10,235 bases of DNA from Methanosarcinaceae archaeon (GCA_030609665.1 JAUWBW010000052.1:1-10235); one strand, 5' to 3'; shown: positions 1 through 6,030, numbered from the stretch's first letter. Numbers and translations are program-made. Notes: generated by a model not told the origin, from the sequence alone.

Positions 1-67
1 GAATGGTCTCAGTACTTACAGTTTGTTTGGTCAGATCGATCCTGAGCAGTTTTCCTTGATATGTCAT
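1..67 (-). CDS. Aldehyde:ferredoxin oxidoreductase family protein, N-terminal fragment (partial at window edge)
   Basis: Reading the minus strand from an ATG at 67-65 gives an open frame to the window edge beginning MTYQGKLLRIDLT and continuing KQTVSTETI, 22 codons in all. The pattern of an aromatic residue, then GK(L/I)LR(I/V)(D/N)LT, then a short polar stretch and a Glu, is the usual opening strand of tungsten-pterin aldehyde:ferredoxin oxidoreductases, which oxidise aldehydes to acids and reduce ferredoxin in the cytoplasm. Several Methanosarcinales carry such genes. No Shine-Dalgarno site lies just upstream, but a TATA-like box is centred about 32 bases upstream of the ATG, which fits a nearly leaderless mRNA. 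The metal-binding and pterin-binding parts lie outside the window, so the subfamily cannot be stated. The assignment rests only on this short N-terminal match. Confidence 0.6.
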   Translation of the reverse strand, partial: MTYQGKLLRIDLTKQTVSTETI

Positions 68-80
68 ATAATCAAAATAG

Positions 81-103
81 AATTGTTCAGGAACAATTTA
101 TAG
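81..103 (-). promoter_or_regulatory. Promoter and candidate operator of the AOR-family gene
   Basis: Bases 81-88 (AATTGTTC) and 91-98 (GAACAATT) form a perfect 8-base inverted repeat with a 2-base spacer. On the minus strand the sequence CTATAAAT at 103-96 is a TATA-like box. A start site about 25 bases downstream would fall near 74-76, only some 7-9 bases before the ATG at 67. The inverted repeat would then lie between the TATA box and the transcription start, where archaeal repressors commonly block RNA polymerase. A 2-base spacer suits a dimeric DNA-binding protein better than an RNA hairpin. The positions are seen directly; the operator role is inferred. Confidence 0.4.
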
Positions 104-127
104 TATTTGATTAAACGCTACTGCCAC

Positions 128-278
128 CGCGCGAAGCGCGCGCGTTCCCGCAAAAATATGAATACATATTATTATGATGCTCATTTGTTTGTACAAGGAC
201 GCAATAAAGAACTGAATGTGTGCGTTTGTTGATAAGTAATGAGGGAACGCGCCGCCTGCAGCGGTTGCTGCATTACTT
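128..278. other. GC-rich structured patch in the intergenic region; candidate non-coding RNA or leader
   Basis: The gap 68-315 is AT-rich except for two GC-rich blocks. Block one has CGCGCG at 128-133 and 137-142 around a 3-base loop, running into GCGCGTTCCC (140-149). Block two has AAGTAATG (234-241) pairing with CATTACTT (271-278), an inner stem CAGC (259-262) with GCTG (267-270) around GGTT, and the strand GGGAACGCGC (243-252). That last strand is a perfect complement of 140-149, so the two blocks can join over 93 bases. A 70-codon minus-strand frame covering 98-310 has no Shine-Dalgarno site, starts at TTG and resembles nothing I know, so I do not call it a gene. Strand and function are unknown. 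On the minus strand the patch lies just after the methyltransferase gene and before the AOR-family gene. Confidence 0.35.
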
Positions 279-315
279 TTAGTTTCAAATAAACAGATTG
301 AGGTAAACAAATACC

Positions 316-912
316 TTAACTGTGTCTACGCTTCCCCATTATCACAACAAGTTCCTCAAAGGAACATTTCTCCCTGCCAACGATCTCAACATCAAAACCC
401 ATTGCACCCATCCTCGAACTCACATCCTCGACACCGGTAAGAGAGGATACCAGCAGCAAGATCATCCCAGATGGTGTGAGATACCCGCAAACATGATCCA
501 AAAAGCGCTCCACCGCCATCCGTCCATCCCTGCCACCGTCAAAAGAGTAATTCAACCATCCCGGGACCTTTTCATCATCGGATGTCGGCAGGTATGGTGG
601 ATTGAAAATGATCATATCAAAACAAGACTCAACCTTCAGCCCATCGAACATATCGGTCCGTATCACCTCAATGCCGTTTGACTTTGCACACTTTGCAGCA
701 TGCGGATTGATATCTGTGGCTGTGAGTTCCACATTGGCATTTGCAAGAAGGACAGAAGACACAAAACCGGTGCCTGTGCCAATCTCTAGAACACGCATGC
801 CTTCCTTTGCATAACTGATTGCGGCATCAGCCAGCAAATACGAATCCTCTGCCGGGTCATAGACCTCATCTGCCAGTTTGACACATGCACCTTTGTATTT
901 GATCTCAACCAT
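316..912 (-). CDS. HemK2/Mtq2-like class I SAM-dependent methyltransferase (release-factor glutamine methyltransferase family)
   Basis: This 198-residue protein has the short archaeal/eukaryotic Mtq2 (N6AMT1) layout rather than the longer bacterial PrmC one. Residues 18-27 (YDPAEDSYLL) are the family's N-terminal signature, 41-49 (VLEIGTGTG) is the SAM-binding motif I, D67 probably contacts the SAM ribose, and N104-P-P-Y107 is the NPPY motif that positions the amide substrate. Family members, bound to Trm112, methylate the glutamine of the GGQ motif in class I release factors; an archaeal Mtq2-Trm112 pair acting on aRF1 has been described. No Trm112 gene is in the window. The ATG lies 5 bases after the ksgA stop, with AGGGA overlapping that stop as the likely ribosome site, so the two genes are probably co-transcribed. 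Family placement is firm; the exact substrate is inferred. Confidence 0.88.
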   Translation of the reverse strand: MVEIKYKGACVKLADEVYDPAEDSYLLADAAISYAKEGMRVLEIGTGTGFVSSVLLANANVELTATDINPHAAKCAKSNGIEVIRTDMFDGLKVESCFDMIIFNPPYLPTSDDEKVPGWLNYSFDGGRDGRMAVERFLDHVCGYLTPSGMILLLVSSLTGVEDVSSRMGAMGFDVEIVGREKCSFEELVVIMGKRRHS

Positions 913-917
913 TGTCC

Positions 918-1742
918 CTACGTCGCTTCTTTGTCTAAAACTGCGAGTGCAAGTATGCTGTTCGCAATATCTGCAAGTTCCCGTGGTTCAAGGTTCTCAG
1001 CACGTTTTCCCATGAATTCATCAGGCAATTGCCCCACAATTTGTTTGATGTTGTCAACACCCAACATATAATTGGTATTTACAATCGCATTTTTCATTTT
1101 CTTGCGCCGTTGACTGAACACTGCAGTAACAAAACGTAAAAAGAAAGCCTCATCATCCACCTTGAAAGGAGACGATCGTGGAACAAGTTCCACTACCGCC
1201 GACTTGACTTCAGGCTGCGGTGAAAAAGCAGAGGGCGGAACTTTAATTATAATCGATGCGTCCGCAAAATAATTGGTATTGACACTCAAACGGCTGTAAT
1301 CCTTCGAATTGCATGGTGAAACCATCCGTTTTGCAAACTCATACTGGTACATCAATATACCGAGTTTGAACTTCTGCTTGAAAAGTTTGAACGTAATCTC
1401 GGATGATATCGAATAAGGCAGGTTCGCAACAACCTTGTCAAACTCAGGAAGATCGACATCAAGCACATCGCCATGGATAATCTCAAGATTGTCAACATCA
1501 TGAAACCTATCCTCAAGAACCGCGACAAGACGTGGGTCAAATTCTATGGCAATAACCTTTTTGGCGCGTGGTAACAGCCTCTCTGTGAGATTACCGATGC
1601 CAGCCCCGATCTCGAGCACAGTATCCTCTTGAGTCAGGTGTGCAGCTTCAACAATTCTGTCAAGGATTGTTTTATTGATCAAAAAATGCTGGTCATGGTA
1701 TCCGCCACGGATACCATATTTTCTTAAAATTGTTTGGACCAA
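918..1742 (-). CDS. ksgA: 16S rRNA N6-dimethyladenosine transferase (KsgA/Dim1)
   Basis: This 274-residue protein matches the KsgA/Dim1 family, which dimethylates two adjacent adenines in the loop of the last helix of 16S rRNA during late small-subunit assembly. Residues 17-21 (DQHFL) are the N-terminal SAM-contact motif, 42-50 (VLEIGAGIG) is motif I, E67 is the acidic ribose contact, G91-D92 is motif III, and N107-L-P-Y110 is the catalytic motif IV. A basic FSQRRKKMKNAI segment starts the C-terminal helical domain. The start is a TTG at 1742: AGGTG lies 8 bases upstream, the protein then begins properly before the DQHFL motif, and no ATG lies in frame nearby. The gene follows DUF655 by 15 bases and precedes the Mtq2-like gene by 5. 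The non-ATG start may keep expression low. Confidence 0.96.
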   Translation of the reverse strand: MVQTILRKYGIRGGYHDQHFLINKTILDRIVEAAHLTQEDTVLEIGAGIGNLTERLLPRAKKVIAIEFDPRLVAVLEDRFHDVDNLEIIHGDVLDVDLPEFDKVVANLPYSISSEITFKLFKQKFKLGILMYQYEFAKRMVSPCNSKDYSRLSVNTNYFADASIIIKVPPSAFSPQPEVKSAVVELVPRSSPFKVDDEAFFLRFVTAVFSQRRKKMKNAIVNTNYMLGVDNIKQIVGQLPDEFMGKRAENLEPRELADIANSILALAVLDKEAT

Positions 1743-1757
1743 GAAACTAACACCTGT

Positions 1758-2354
1758 TTAATCGTTTCTTGAGCGGTGCATCGTTGTTGTAAAGAGCCTG
1801 TATTTAATACGATCATCCTTAAGCTCTTCTTCGATGCGATGCGCTACAATCTTTTGTGGAGAATGTACCCCTCCCACTCTCTCATGAAGATCCGCAAAAT
1901 TCTTGAACTCACCTTTCTTACGTTCATCAATGATAGCCCACATGAGCTTTTTACCGATACCGGGTAACAATTCTAACATATGAAGCCGTGTTGTGATAGG
2001 ATGAGCATCATTAAAGAATTTCACAAACCGCTCTTCCTGTCCCTCTACACACTTTTCAATAATAAATGGCAGTTCAAGTTGTGCGCCATGACTAAGATCA
2101 CCAAAATGTATCCTTGTCTTAACATGATCAATAACATCCCTGTCACCTTCACCAATATACACGCGTGATTGGATCTCAGGAACCATGCCGTCTTTTGGTA
2201 CCAATTCCATGAGTACGAAAAACTTATCGCCAACTGCCTGAACAAGCGGTTTCTTTTGATATGAAGGTCTCCTGTCATCAGTGCTGCCATATGGCAAATA
2301 ATCCAAAACCCACCCATATTCTTCTTTTTCCGGCTGCTTTCCCATACTTGTCAT
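1758..2354 (-). CDS. DUF655 family protein with helix-hairpin-helix motif (putative RNA-binding)
   Basis: This 198-residue protein belongs to the archaeal DUF655 family (A. fulgidus AF1531 type), whose function is not established. The N-terminal two thirds (about 10-120) are rich in beta strands and resemble an OB-like fold in family structures. Residues 127-160 carry a helix-hairpin-helix with LLPGIGKKLMWAIIDER at 129-145, a typical backbone-binding element for nucleic acid. The C-terminal segment is charged (EEELKDDRIKYR). The ATG at 2354 has a strong GGAGGG 5-6 bases upstream; a second ATG three codons in is spaced less well. It sits between rpo4 and ksgA, the usual archaeal order, which points to a role in rRNA processing or ribosome assembly. 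That role is inferred from position and from the nucleic-acid motif. Confidence 0.88.
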   Translation of the reverse strand: MTSMGKQPEKEEYGWVLDYLPYGSTDDRRPSYQKKPLVQAVGDKFFVLMELVPKDGMVPEIQSRVYIGEGDRDVIDHVKTRIHFGDLSHGAQLELPFIIEKCVEGQEERFVKFFNDAHPITTRLHMLELLPGIGKKLMWAIIDERKKGEFKNFADLHERVGGVHSPQKIVAHRIEEELKDDRIKYRLFTTTMHRSRND

Positions 2355-2396
2355 AAGTACCCTCCGATAATGTCCATCTCAATGTAATTATGGACA
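2351..2396 (-). promoter_or_regulatory. Leader of the DUF655 gene: inverted repeat and an overlapping 8-codon upstream ORF
   Basis: TGTCCAT at 2371-2377 and ATGGACA at 2390-2396 form a perfect 7-base inverted repeat with a 12-base loop, ending 4 bases before the Shine-Dalgarno block (2361-2366). The minus-strand ATG at 2377-2375 opens a frame of eight codons (MDIIGGYL) that reads through the Shine-Dalgarno block and stops at TGA 2353-2351, overlapping the DUF655 start as ATGA. The upstream frame has no good ribosome site of its own. The hairpin may influence translation, and the short frame may well be chance. Confidence 0.3.
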
Positions 2397-2421
2397 CTTG
2401 TATACCATAATTTAATGTGAT

Positions 2422-2481
2422 CGAGAAAATTCTTCCTCCGGTCGAATTGACTCGAACTATATATTTATAAAATATATACTA
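2422..2481. repeat. 60-base intergenic repeat, copy 1
   Basis: This element opens with CGAGAAAATTCTTCCTCC and closes with an AT-rich palindrome. Its left half can fold as TCGAG(2421-2425)/CTCGA(2451-2455) and AATTC(2428-2432)/GAATT(2444-2448), separated by a symmetric 2+2 internal loop around an 11-base loop. Its right half is TATATATTT(2458-2466)/AAATATATA(2470-2478) around ATA. It differs from copy 3 (8115-8174) at only 3 of 60 positions and is joined head-to-tail to copy 2. The right half contains TATA-box-like sequence on both strands. Confidence 0.85.
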
Positions 2482-2542
2482 CGAGAAAATTCTTCCTCCA
2501 GTCGATTTAACTCGAACTATATAATTCCATAAATTATATACT
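2482..2542. repeat. 60-base intergenic repeat, copy 2 (tandem with copy 1)
   Basis: The first 40 bases match copy 1 with three changes. The AT-rich half has drifted but kept its symmetry: TATATAATT(2518-2526) pairs with AATTATATA(2532-2540) around CCATA, so a change in one arm is matched in the other. The GAATT arm of the left stem is GATTT here, so that inner stem is weakened. There is no spacer between copies 1 and 2 (period 60), which rules out a CRISPR layout. Confidence 0.8.
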
Positions 2543-2544
2543 CT

Positions 2545-2550
2545 AAAAAA
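2545..2550 (-). terminator. U-tract after rpo4
   Basis: On the minus strand a run of six T lies 20 bases after the rpo4 stop codon and just before repeat copy 2. Archaeal RNA polymerase often terminates at such tracts without a hairpin. It would separate rpo4 from DUF655-ksgA transcription, but read-through is possible. Confidence 0.3.
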
Positions 2551-2570
2551 TGAAGATATGTAATATATAT

Positions 2571-2924
2571 TTATTCAATTGCATCGCTGACTAAATTTAA
2601 TATCTCATCAAGTTCTTCTTCAGATAATGTGTATCGCTCCTTTGCATACACAGTCCTAAGTTCGTCCCTTGACTGAGGCATAATATCAGCAATCCTGATA
2701 GCGATCTCAGTTTTCATCTTTTCCAGTTCATTTAACTTGTTAACAAGTTCTCGTGATTTTTTACCACTTGACTTTGCAAACAGATCGGCATGACTGATAG
2801 CCTTTCGAAGTTCATACCCCAACTCTTCTTCAAGGCCTGAGCGCTCTTCCATGATCTCATTTAACGTCTCTTTAACTTCTGACAATGTCAGCAACTCTTC
2901 ACTCAGAATCTCTTTAACTATCAT
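2571..2924 (-). CDS. rpoF: DNA-directed RNA polymerase subunit Rpo4 (Rpb4/RpoF)
   Basis: This 117-residue protein has the length and sequence character of archaeal Rpo4. With Rpo7 it forms the stalk of RNA polymerase, which helps open-complex formation and contacts the emerging RNA. The N-terminal part (KEILSEELLTLSEVKETL) is the Rpo7-contacting segment, and the rest is helical and highly charged, ending in an HRDC-like helical bundle (TLSEEELDEILNLVSDAI). The ATG at 2924 has only a modest GAGTG site 7 bases upstream. The gene sits between eL21 and DUF655, a conserved archaeal order that couples ribosome and polymerase production. The 215 bases upstream hold several TATA-like boxes, so it can probably be expressed apart from rpl21e. 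Confidence 0.93.
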   Translation of the reverse strand: MIVKEILSEELLTLSEVKETLNEIMEERSGLEEELGYELRKAISHADLFAKSSGKKSRELVNKLNELEKMKTEIAIRIADIMPQSRDELRTVYAKERYTLSEEELDEILNLVSDAIE

Positions 2925-3030
2925 AGAAATACACTCTTTTAAACTTAAACTTGAATATTGTTAATAGACCAAATAATAAATAGTACCTAACGATAGAATC
3001 TTGGAGATACATTCACCAATAGTCTATCAA

Positions 3031-3092
3031 ATAGATATATCTATCGATATTTTTAAAAGAGGACCATTTCGAAACCCTCAATTATAAAATAT
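3031..3092 (-). promoter_or_regulatory. Candidate rpo4 promoter region with a perfect 14-base palindrome
   Basis: Within the gap between rpl21e and rpo4 (2925-3139) the sequence ATAGATATATCTAT at 3031-3044 is a perfect palindrome, flanked by further CTATC/GATAG copies (2991-2996, 3023-3028, 3041-3046). On the minus strand, ATTTTATAATT (about 3081-3091) and TTTTAAAAATATC (about 3046-3058) are TATA-like. I cannot tell which box is used. The palindrome lies downstream of both and could be an operator. Confidence 0.3.
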
Positions 3093-3139
3093 CCTTTCTA
3101 TCTCCGTTACCAGTTTAGCCAGCAAAAACACTTAGCTGC

Positions 3140-3436
3140 TCAGTTGTATTTTTGTGGTTTAAGATGTTGTGGTAATGCAATTATTTCCTTTGTCGCATTT
3201 CCATCACTTACGTGCAAAATATATGCGCGTCCACGCTGTTTGATGACCTTTCCAGTCTTACCCTGGAATTTTGGGTTTGGCATACCTTTCTGTACACTTG
3301 GATCAATATCTACGTGCACCATCTGTCCTTCAGCGAATTCCTGAATTGCTTTGCTAACAGGAGATATTCCCCTTTCGCGTGATGTTTTCTTCAATTTATA
3401 TCGTGTGCAAGCTCTTTCACCGTGTGATGTTGGCAT
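3140..3436 (-). CDS. rpl21e: Large ribosomal subunit protein eL21
   Basis: This 98-residue basic protein is a full-length archaeal eL21. It starts MPTSHGERACTRYKL, an archaeal form of the family's usual basic N-terminus, and carries the core GQMVHVDIDPSVQKGMPNPK, followed by the KOW-like strand GKTGKVIKQRGRAYILHV and a basic tail (LPQHLKPQKYN). It binds 23S rRNA in the large subunit. The ATG has a strong GGAGG 7 bases upstream. It heads the eL21 - Rpo4 - DUF655 - KsgA - Mtq2 series, with pus10 110 bases before it. That gap is strongly AT-rich with TATA-like sequence, so a separate promoter is likely. Confidence 0.97.
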   Translation of the reverse strand: MPTSHGERACTRYKLKKTSRERGISPVSKAIQEFAEGQMVHVDIDPSVQKGMPNPKFQGKTGKVIKQRGRAYILHVSDGNATKEIIALPQHLKPQKYN

Positions 3437-3546
3437 AATTTTTCCTCCATGTTGTAAATAGTTAAGTTAACTTGATTCTAATTATTGTATTATAATTTTA
3501 ATAAATGCAATTGAATTTTGTTATTATCTTTGAATTTGCCTGATAC

Positions 3547-4848
3547 TTAAATATCGACCTTTATGACATCAAGTTCAGTCACTCCTGCTTGAGTGCCAAT
3601 CAATTCCGTAAGACTTGGTACTGTCCTCTTATCATCACCGGACACCAGTTCCTTAACATAAAGCCCGCCTTCACAATGTACCGTGATCATAGCGAACTCA
3701 TCTGTCAACTCCACAAGTTCCATATTGTGAACACGCCTTTTTCGAACCAGATCAGCCCGTCTGTGTACAACACGCTGAGGAGTTCGCTGGTTTATCTGTG
3801 CTCCGTTAAGAGTATCAATTGCAGACCTGAGTTTTTCTTCTGAAATCGACTCTTTGAATGTAACTTTAAGGTTATAAACCTTATCCGCCTTTGAGGTCTT
3901 CAATGTCTCAACAACATCACGCTGAACAATATTCAGACCCTCAACTTCAACTTTTCCTGCCGCACCGTCATTTATGGCTTTTGTGAGTTTATCAAGATCA
4001 ATAGTACGAACCACAGGTCGCACCGCCTCAATGACAAACGGTCGTCCGCTACCAAGCATCAGGGCATCGATGTCCTCACGACCTGCACCATGGAATTTTG
4101 TATCAGCGCTTTGTGCTGCCTTTATGAGAGGCTCACTGACCAGTTCGTCCACAGACTCAGGATACTGCTTACCTGTGCCATTGCACTCCTCACAGCCCCT
4201 GCCCTTACATTTGCGGCATGGCCACCTTGTCTGAGGGATTCCACGGACAAGTTTGCGGTACCTTCCCTGAATATAGACCGACCTGACCTGAAGTGAAACT
4301 TCTTCTTTTGCAAGGTTAAGTGTTACCAAAATATCAGGCTGCTTGAATTCCACTTCCTTTCCAACCTTTGCAGCGATCAGTTTACCGACCTCACGGTTCA
4401 GTTCCGATTTGAACTGTTCGGCATGGGTCGCGCCTGATTCAGTCCACAGGATCTCTTCATTTTCACTCAAAAGACCGCTCATCTTGGTTCCCACAAGGAA
4501 CGTGGAATATTCAAAACCCTCAAGCGCAGCAGCTGCCCGCTCAGCCCACACATCAAGATTATCAAAAAGACCAAGACAGACCCAGCATTCCTCATCTTCC
4601 CCAACGTCTCCACCTTTACCGGGAGATATTCTTGCATAACGGCTGCTTGGGGAGAGTTCTGTTAAGATCGTGTCATCCGCATCGTCCTTTGATACGCGGT
4701 CGCCTTCCATGGCAAGAGCCAGTTTTATAGCACGCCCGCGCTCATCGTTGGTAAGACCTGTGGACAATTTTGCAAATTGCCGTCCCATACAGTGATCGCA
4801 TATGGGTCCTTCATGGATTACTTTCTTTGCAGTTTCAAGTATGTTCAT
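3547..4848 (-). CDS. pus10: tRNA pseudouridine synthase Pus10 (positions 54/55)
   Basis: This 433-residue protein is a complete archaeal Pus10, which makes pseudouridine at tRNA T-loop positions 54 and 55. The N-terminal THUMP-containing region has zinc-type cysteines C17/C20 (ICDHCMGRQF, the family signature) and C88/C91. A second cysteine cluster, C211-x2-C214-x4-C219-x2-C222 followed by NGTGK, is also characteristic. The catalytic domain begins near residue 250, with HGAGREDID placing the catalytic aspartate at D261, followed by MLGSGRPF. The conserved KVTF and HRRADLVRKRRVH stretches and the C-terminal EGGLYVKELVSGD lie where expected. The gene starts 34 bases after the trmY stop with only a weak ribosome site (GTGGT), so the two are probably on one mRNA. 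TrmY would methylate the pseudouridine-54 made here. Confidence 0.96.
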   Translation of the reverse strand: MNILETAKKVIHEGPICDHCMGRQFAKLSTGLTNDERGRAIKLALAMEGDRVSKDDADDTILTELSPSSRYARISPGKGGDVGEDEECWVCLGLFDNLDVWAERAAAALEGFEYSTFLVGTKMSGLLSENEEILWTESGATHAEQFKSELNREVGKLIAAKVGKEVEFKQPDILVTLNLAKEEVSLQVRSVYIQGRYRKLVRGIPQTRWPCRKCKGRGCEECNGTGKQYPESVDELVSEPLIKAAQSADTKFHGAGREDIDALMLGSGRPFVIEAVRPVVRTIDLDKLTKAINDGAAGKVEVEGLNIVQRDVVETLKTSKADKVYNLKVTFKESISEEKLRSAIDTLNGAQINQRTPQRVVHRRADLVRKRRVHNMELVELTDEFAMITVHCEGGLYVKELVSGDDKRTVPSLTELIGTQAGVTELDVIKVDI

Positions 4849-4882
4849 TTGACCACTTTTATGATTTATAAATAACTAAAGA

Positions 4883-5485
4883 TCACTCACCGGTAATTGT
4901 CCGGTCCAATTCATTATTGATAAGCGTAACACAATGCTCTGAGTGAAGGGATAGTGGTCCGACATTGACCACCGTTGCACCGGCATCCATGATAAGTTTC
5001 TCTTCTTCCTCGGTAACTCCATTATGGTCGCCCATAATGAACACAGCGTCGTCCAGAGAACTGACAACATTCCTGATATCTTCTCCATCCTCACGAAGAT
5101 ACACGATCTTGCGACCCTTCTCCACAAACTCATCAAGAAGCGTACCAAGCCCACCATGACGCACCCATACACCCGGTGTTGACTTAACTTCCATATCCCC
5201 AACTTCCTTCTCAAGCGCCTTTTTGATAAGTGATCCACTACTTCTCTCATCCGGACTTAGGTATCGTAAATTCTCACCATCAAAACGTACGATCTTCTGT
5301 GGATTGGGTTCGCCAAGCAATAACAAATGTACTTGCACATCCCGTCTCATATCATGTGACAAAAAAAGCGCAGCACTTGTGCATCTGCACAGTATGTCCA
5401 TGCGTCCTGCCGCACCCGGCATATCATTCAATGAAAAATTGCCTGATGTCAGCGCCTTGTGACCAATTATTAAAAAATCACGCAT
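4883..5485 (-). CDS. trmY: tRNA (pseudouridine(54)-N1)-methyltransferase TrmY
   Basis: This 200-residue protein is a SPOUT (knotted) methyltransferase of the TrmY family, which converts pseudouridine-54 to N1-methylpseudouridine in archaeal tRNA. It begins MRDFLIIGHKALTSGNFSLND, close to other family members; F149-IMGDHNG156 and V173-NVGPLSLHSEHC185 are the SAM-binding loops of the trefoil knot, with the near C-terminal cysteine typical of the family. I chose the ATG at 5485 because GAGG lies 6 bases upstream and homologues start here; a GTG four codons earlier has no ribosome site. It lies directly before pus10, whose product is its substrate. A separate promoter is likely, because rps6e upstream ends in a terminator. 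Confidence 0.95.
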   Translation of the reverse strand: MRDFLIIGHKALTSGNFSLNDMPGAAGRMDILCRCTSAALFLSHDMRRDVQVHLLLLGEPNPQKIVRFDGENLRYLSPDERSSGSLIKKALEKEVGDMEVKSTPGVWVRHGGLGTLLDEFVEKGRKIVYLREDGEDIRNVVSSLDDAVFIMGDHNGVTEEEEKLIMDAGATVVNVGPLSLHSEHCVTLINNELDRTITGE

Positions 5486-5567
5486 GGGAGTCCTCACTAT
5501 TCAGATATGTCGGTTCAAAATTACAAATGTGTCACATGTTGCAAATTACTACAATACGTGACTACAG

Positions 5568-5575
5568 TATATGAA
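5568..5575 (-). promoter_or_regulatory. TATA-like box for trmY-pus10
   Basis: The minus-strand sequence TTCATATA at 5575-5568 would place the transcription start near 5545 and give a leader of about 60 bases before the trmY ATG. It lies just downstream of the rps6e terminator, where a new promoter is needed. Placement by sequence only. Confidence 0.35.
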
Positions 5576-5579
5576 CACC

Positions 5580-5618
5580 AAAAAAACAATGTGCAAAGAG
5601 TGATGTAAGATCACTCTT
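5580..5618 (-). terminator. rps6e terminator: 9-bp hairpin plus T7
   Basis: Bases 5596-5604 and 5610-5618 (AAGAGTGAT / ATCACTCTT) form a perfect 9-bp stem with a 5-base loop, and on the minus strand seven T (5586-5580) follow after 9 bases. The rps6e stop codon (5613-5611) lies inside the upstream arm. The layout resembles an intrinsic terminator, with a longer gap to the T-tract than in bacteria. Confidence 0.6.
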
Positions 5619-6030
5619 CTGCTGCAGCTTCCTCTTCCGGTGCTTCCTCAGCCTCGCCGCCAAGAAGTGCATCTATGGTTTTTTCACCATACTCAATAAC
5701 TTTAGTGTTGATCTGGGATGTGTCAGGAGAAATTTCCCTTCCGCGCATGGTCTTTCGACGGCGGGTACCGGAGACCTTTGGTTTTGAACCAATACCTGTT
5801 GTTACAAGGACTTGCTGTCTCTTTGGACCGGGGAGGTCTCCTCTCATAACAGTACCGCCTTTGTCGCTTCCGCCGGTTATCTTCAAAGTGTATCCTGCTA
5901 ATCCTACTGTTGCACCATCTACAGTCTGCCCAATAGACTTGCCGATGTACTGGTTAGCCTCAGAACCGGTTACATCAAACTGGTATGTTTTGGTCTTTGG
6001 ATCTGAGACCACAATCTTAAAATCTGCCAT
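5611..6030 (-). CDS. rps6e: Small ribosomal subunit protein eS6
   Basis: This 139-residue protein is archaeal eS6. Residues 1-50 (MADFKIVVSDPKTKTYQFDV, then GKSIGQTVDG) and the following ITGGSDKGGTVMRGDLPGPKR are strongly conserved, as is the basic GTRRRKTMRGREIS region that binds 16S rRNA. The last 18 residues form an acidic tail of Glu and Ala, unlike the long basic tail of the eukaryotic protein, so the phosphorylation sites of eukaryotic eS6 are absent. The ATG has GGAGG 9 bases upstream. It follows infB in the conserved archaeal order and ends in a hairpin plus T-tract that includes its stop codon. The 221-base upstream gap suggests its own promoter. Confidence 0.97.
   Translation of the reverse strand: MADFKIVVSDPKTKTYQFDVTGSEANQYIGKSIGQTVDGATVGLAGYTLKITGGSDKGGTVMRGDLPGPKRQQVLVTTGIGSKPKVSGTRRRKTMRGREISPDTSQINTKVIEYGEKTIDALLGGEAEEAPEEEAAAEE

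Noticed and set aside
98..310. 70-codon minus-strand frame between the methyltransferase and AOR-family genes
   Set aside because: It has a TTG start without a ribosome site and no family resemblance, and it spans the GC-rich paired segments and the AOR promoter.
2443..2457. tRNA T-loop or B-box-like GTTCGAGTC on the minus strand of repeat copy 1
   Set aside because: No acceptor, D or anticodon stems can be built around it, and the motif is changed to GTTCGAGTT and GTTTGAGTT in the other copies.
2422..2542. Possible CRISPR array (two adjacent repeats)
   Set aside because: The copies abut without spacers, are 60 bases long, and the third copy lies 5.7 kb away; no cas gene is present.
3117..3140. 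Hairpin terminator after rpl21e
   Set aside because: The stem is two 3-bp segments split by a bulge, with the T-run in its loop and not after it; too weak to call.
5486..5497. GTG start four codons upstream for TrmY
   Set aside because: No ribosome site precedes it, it covers the GAGG site of the ATG at 5485, and the family starts at MRDF or a similar sequence.
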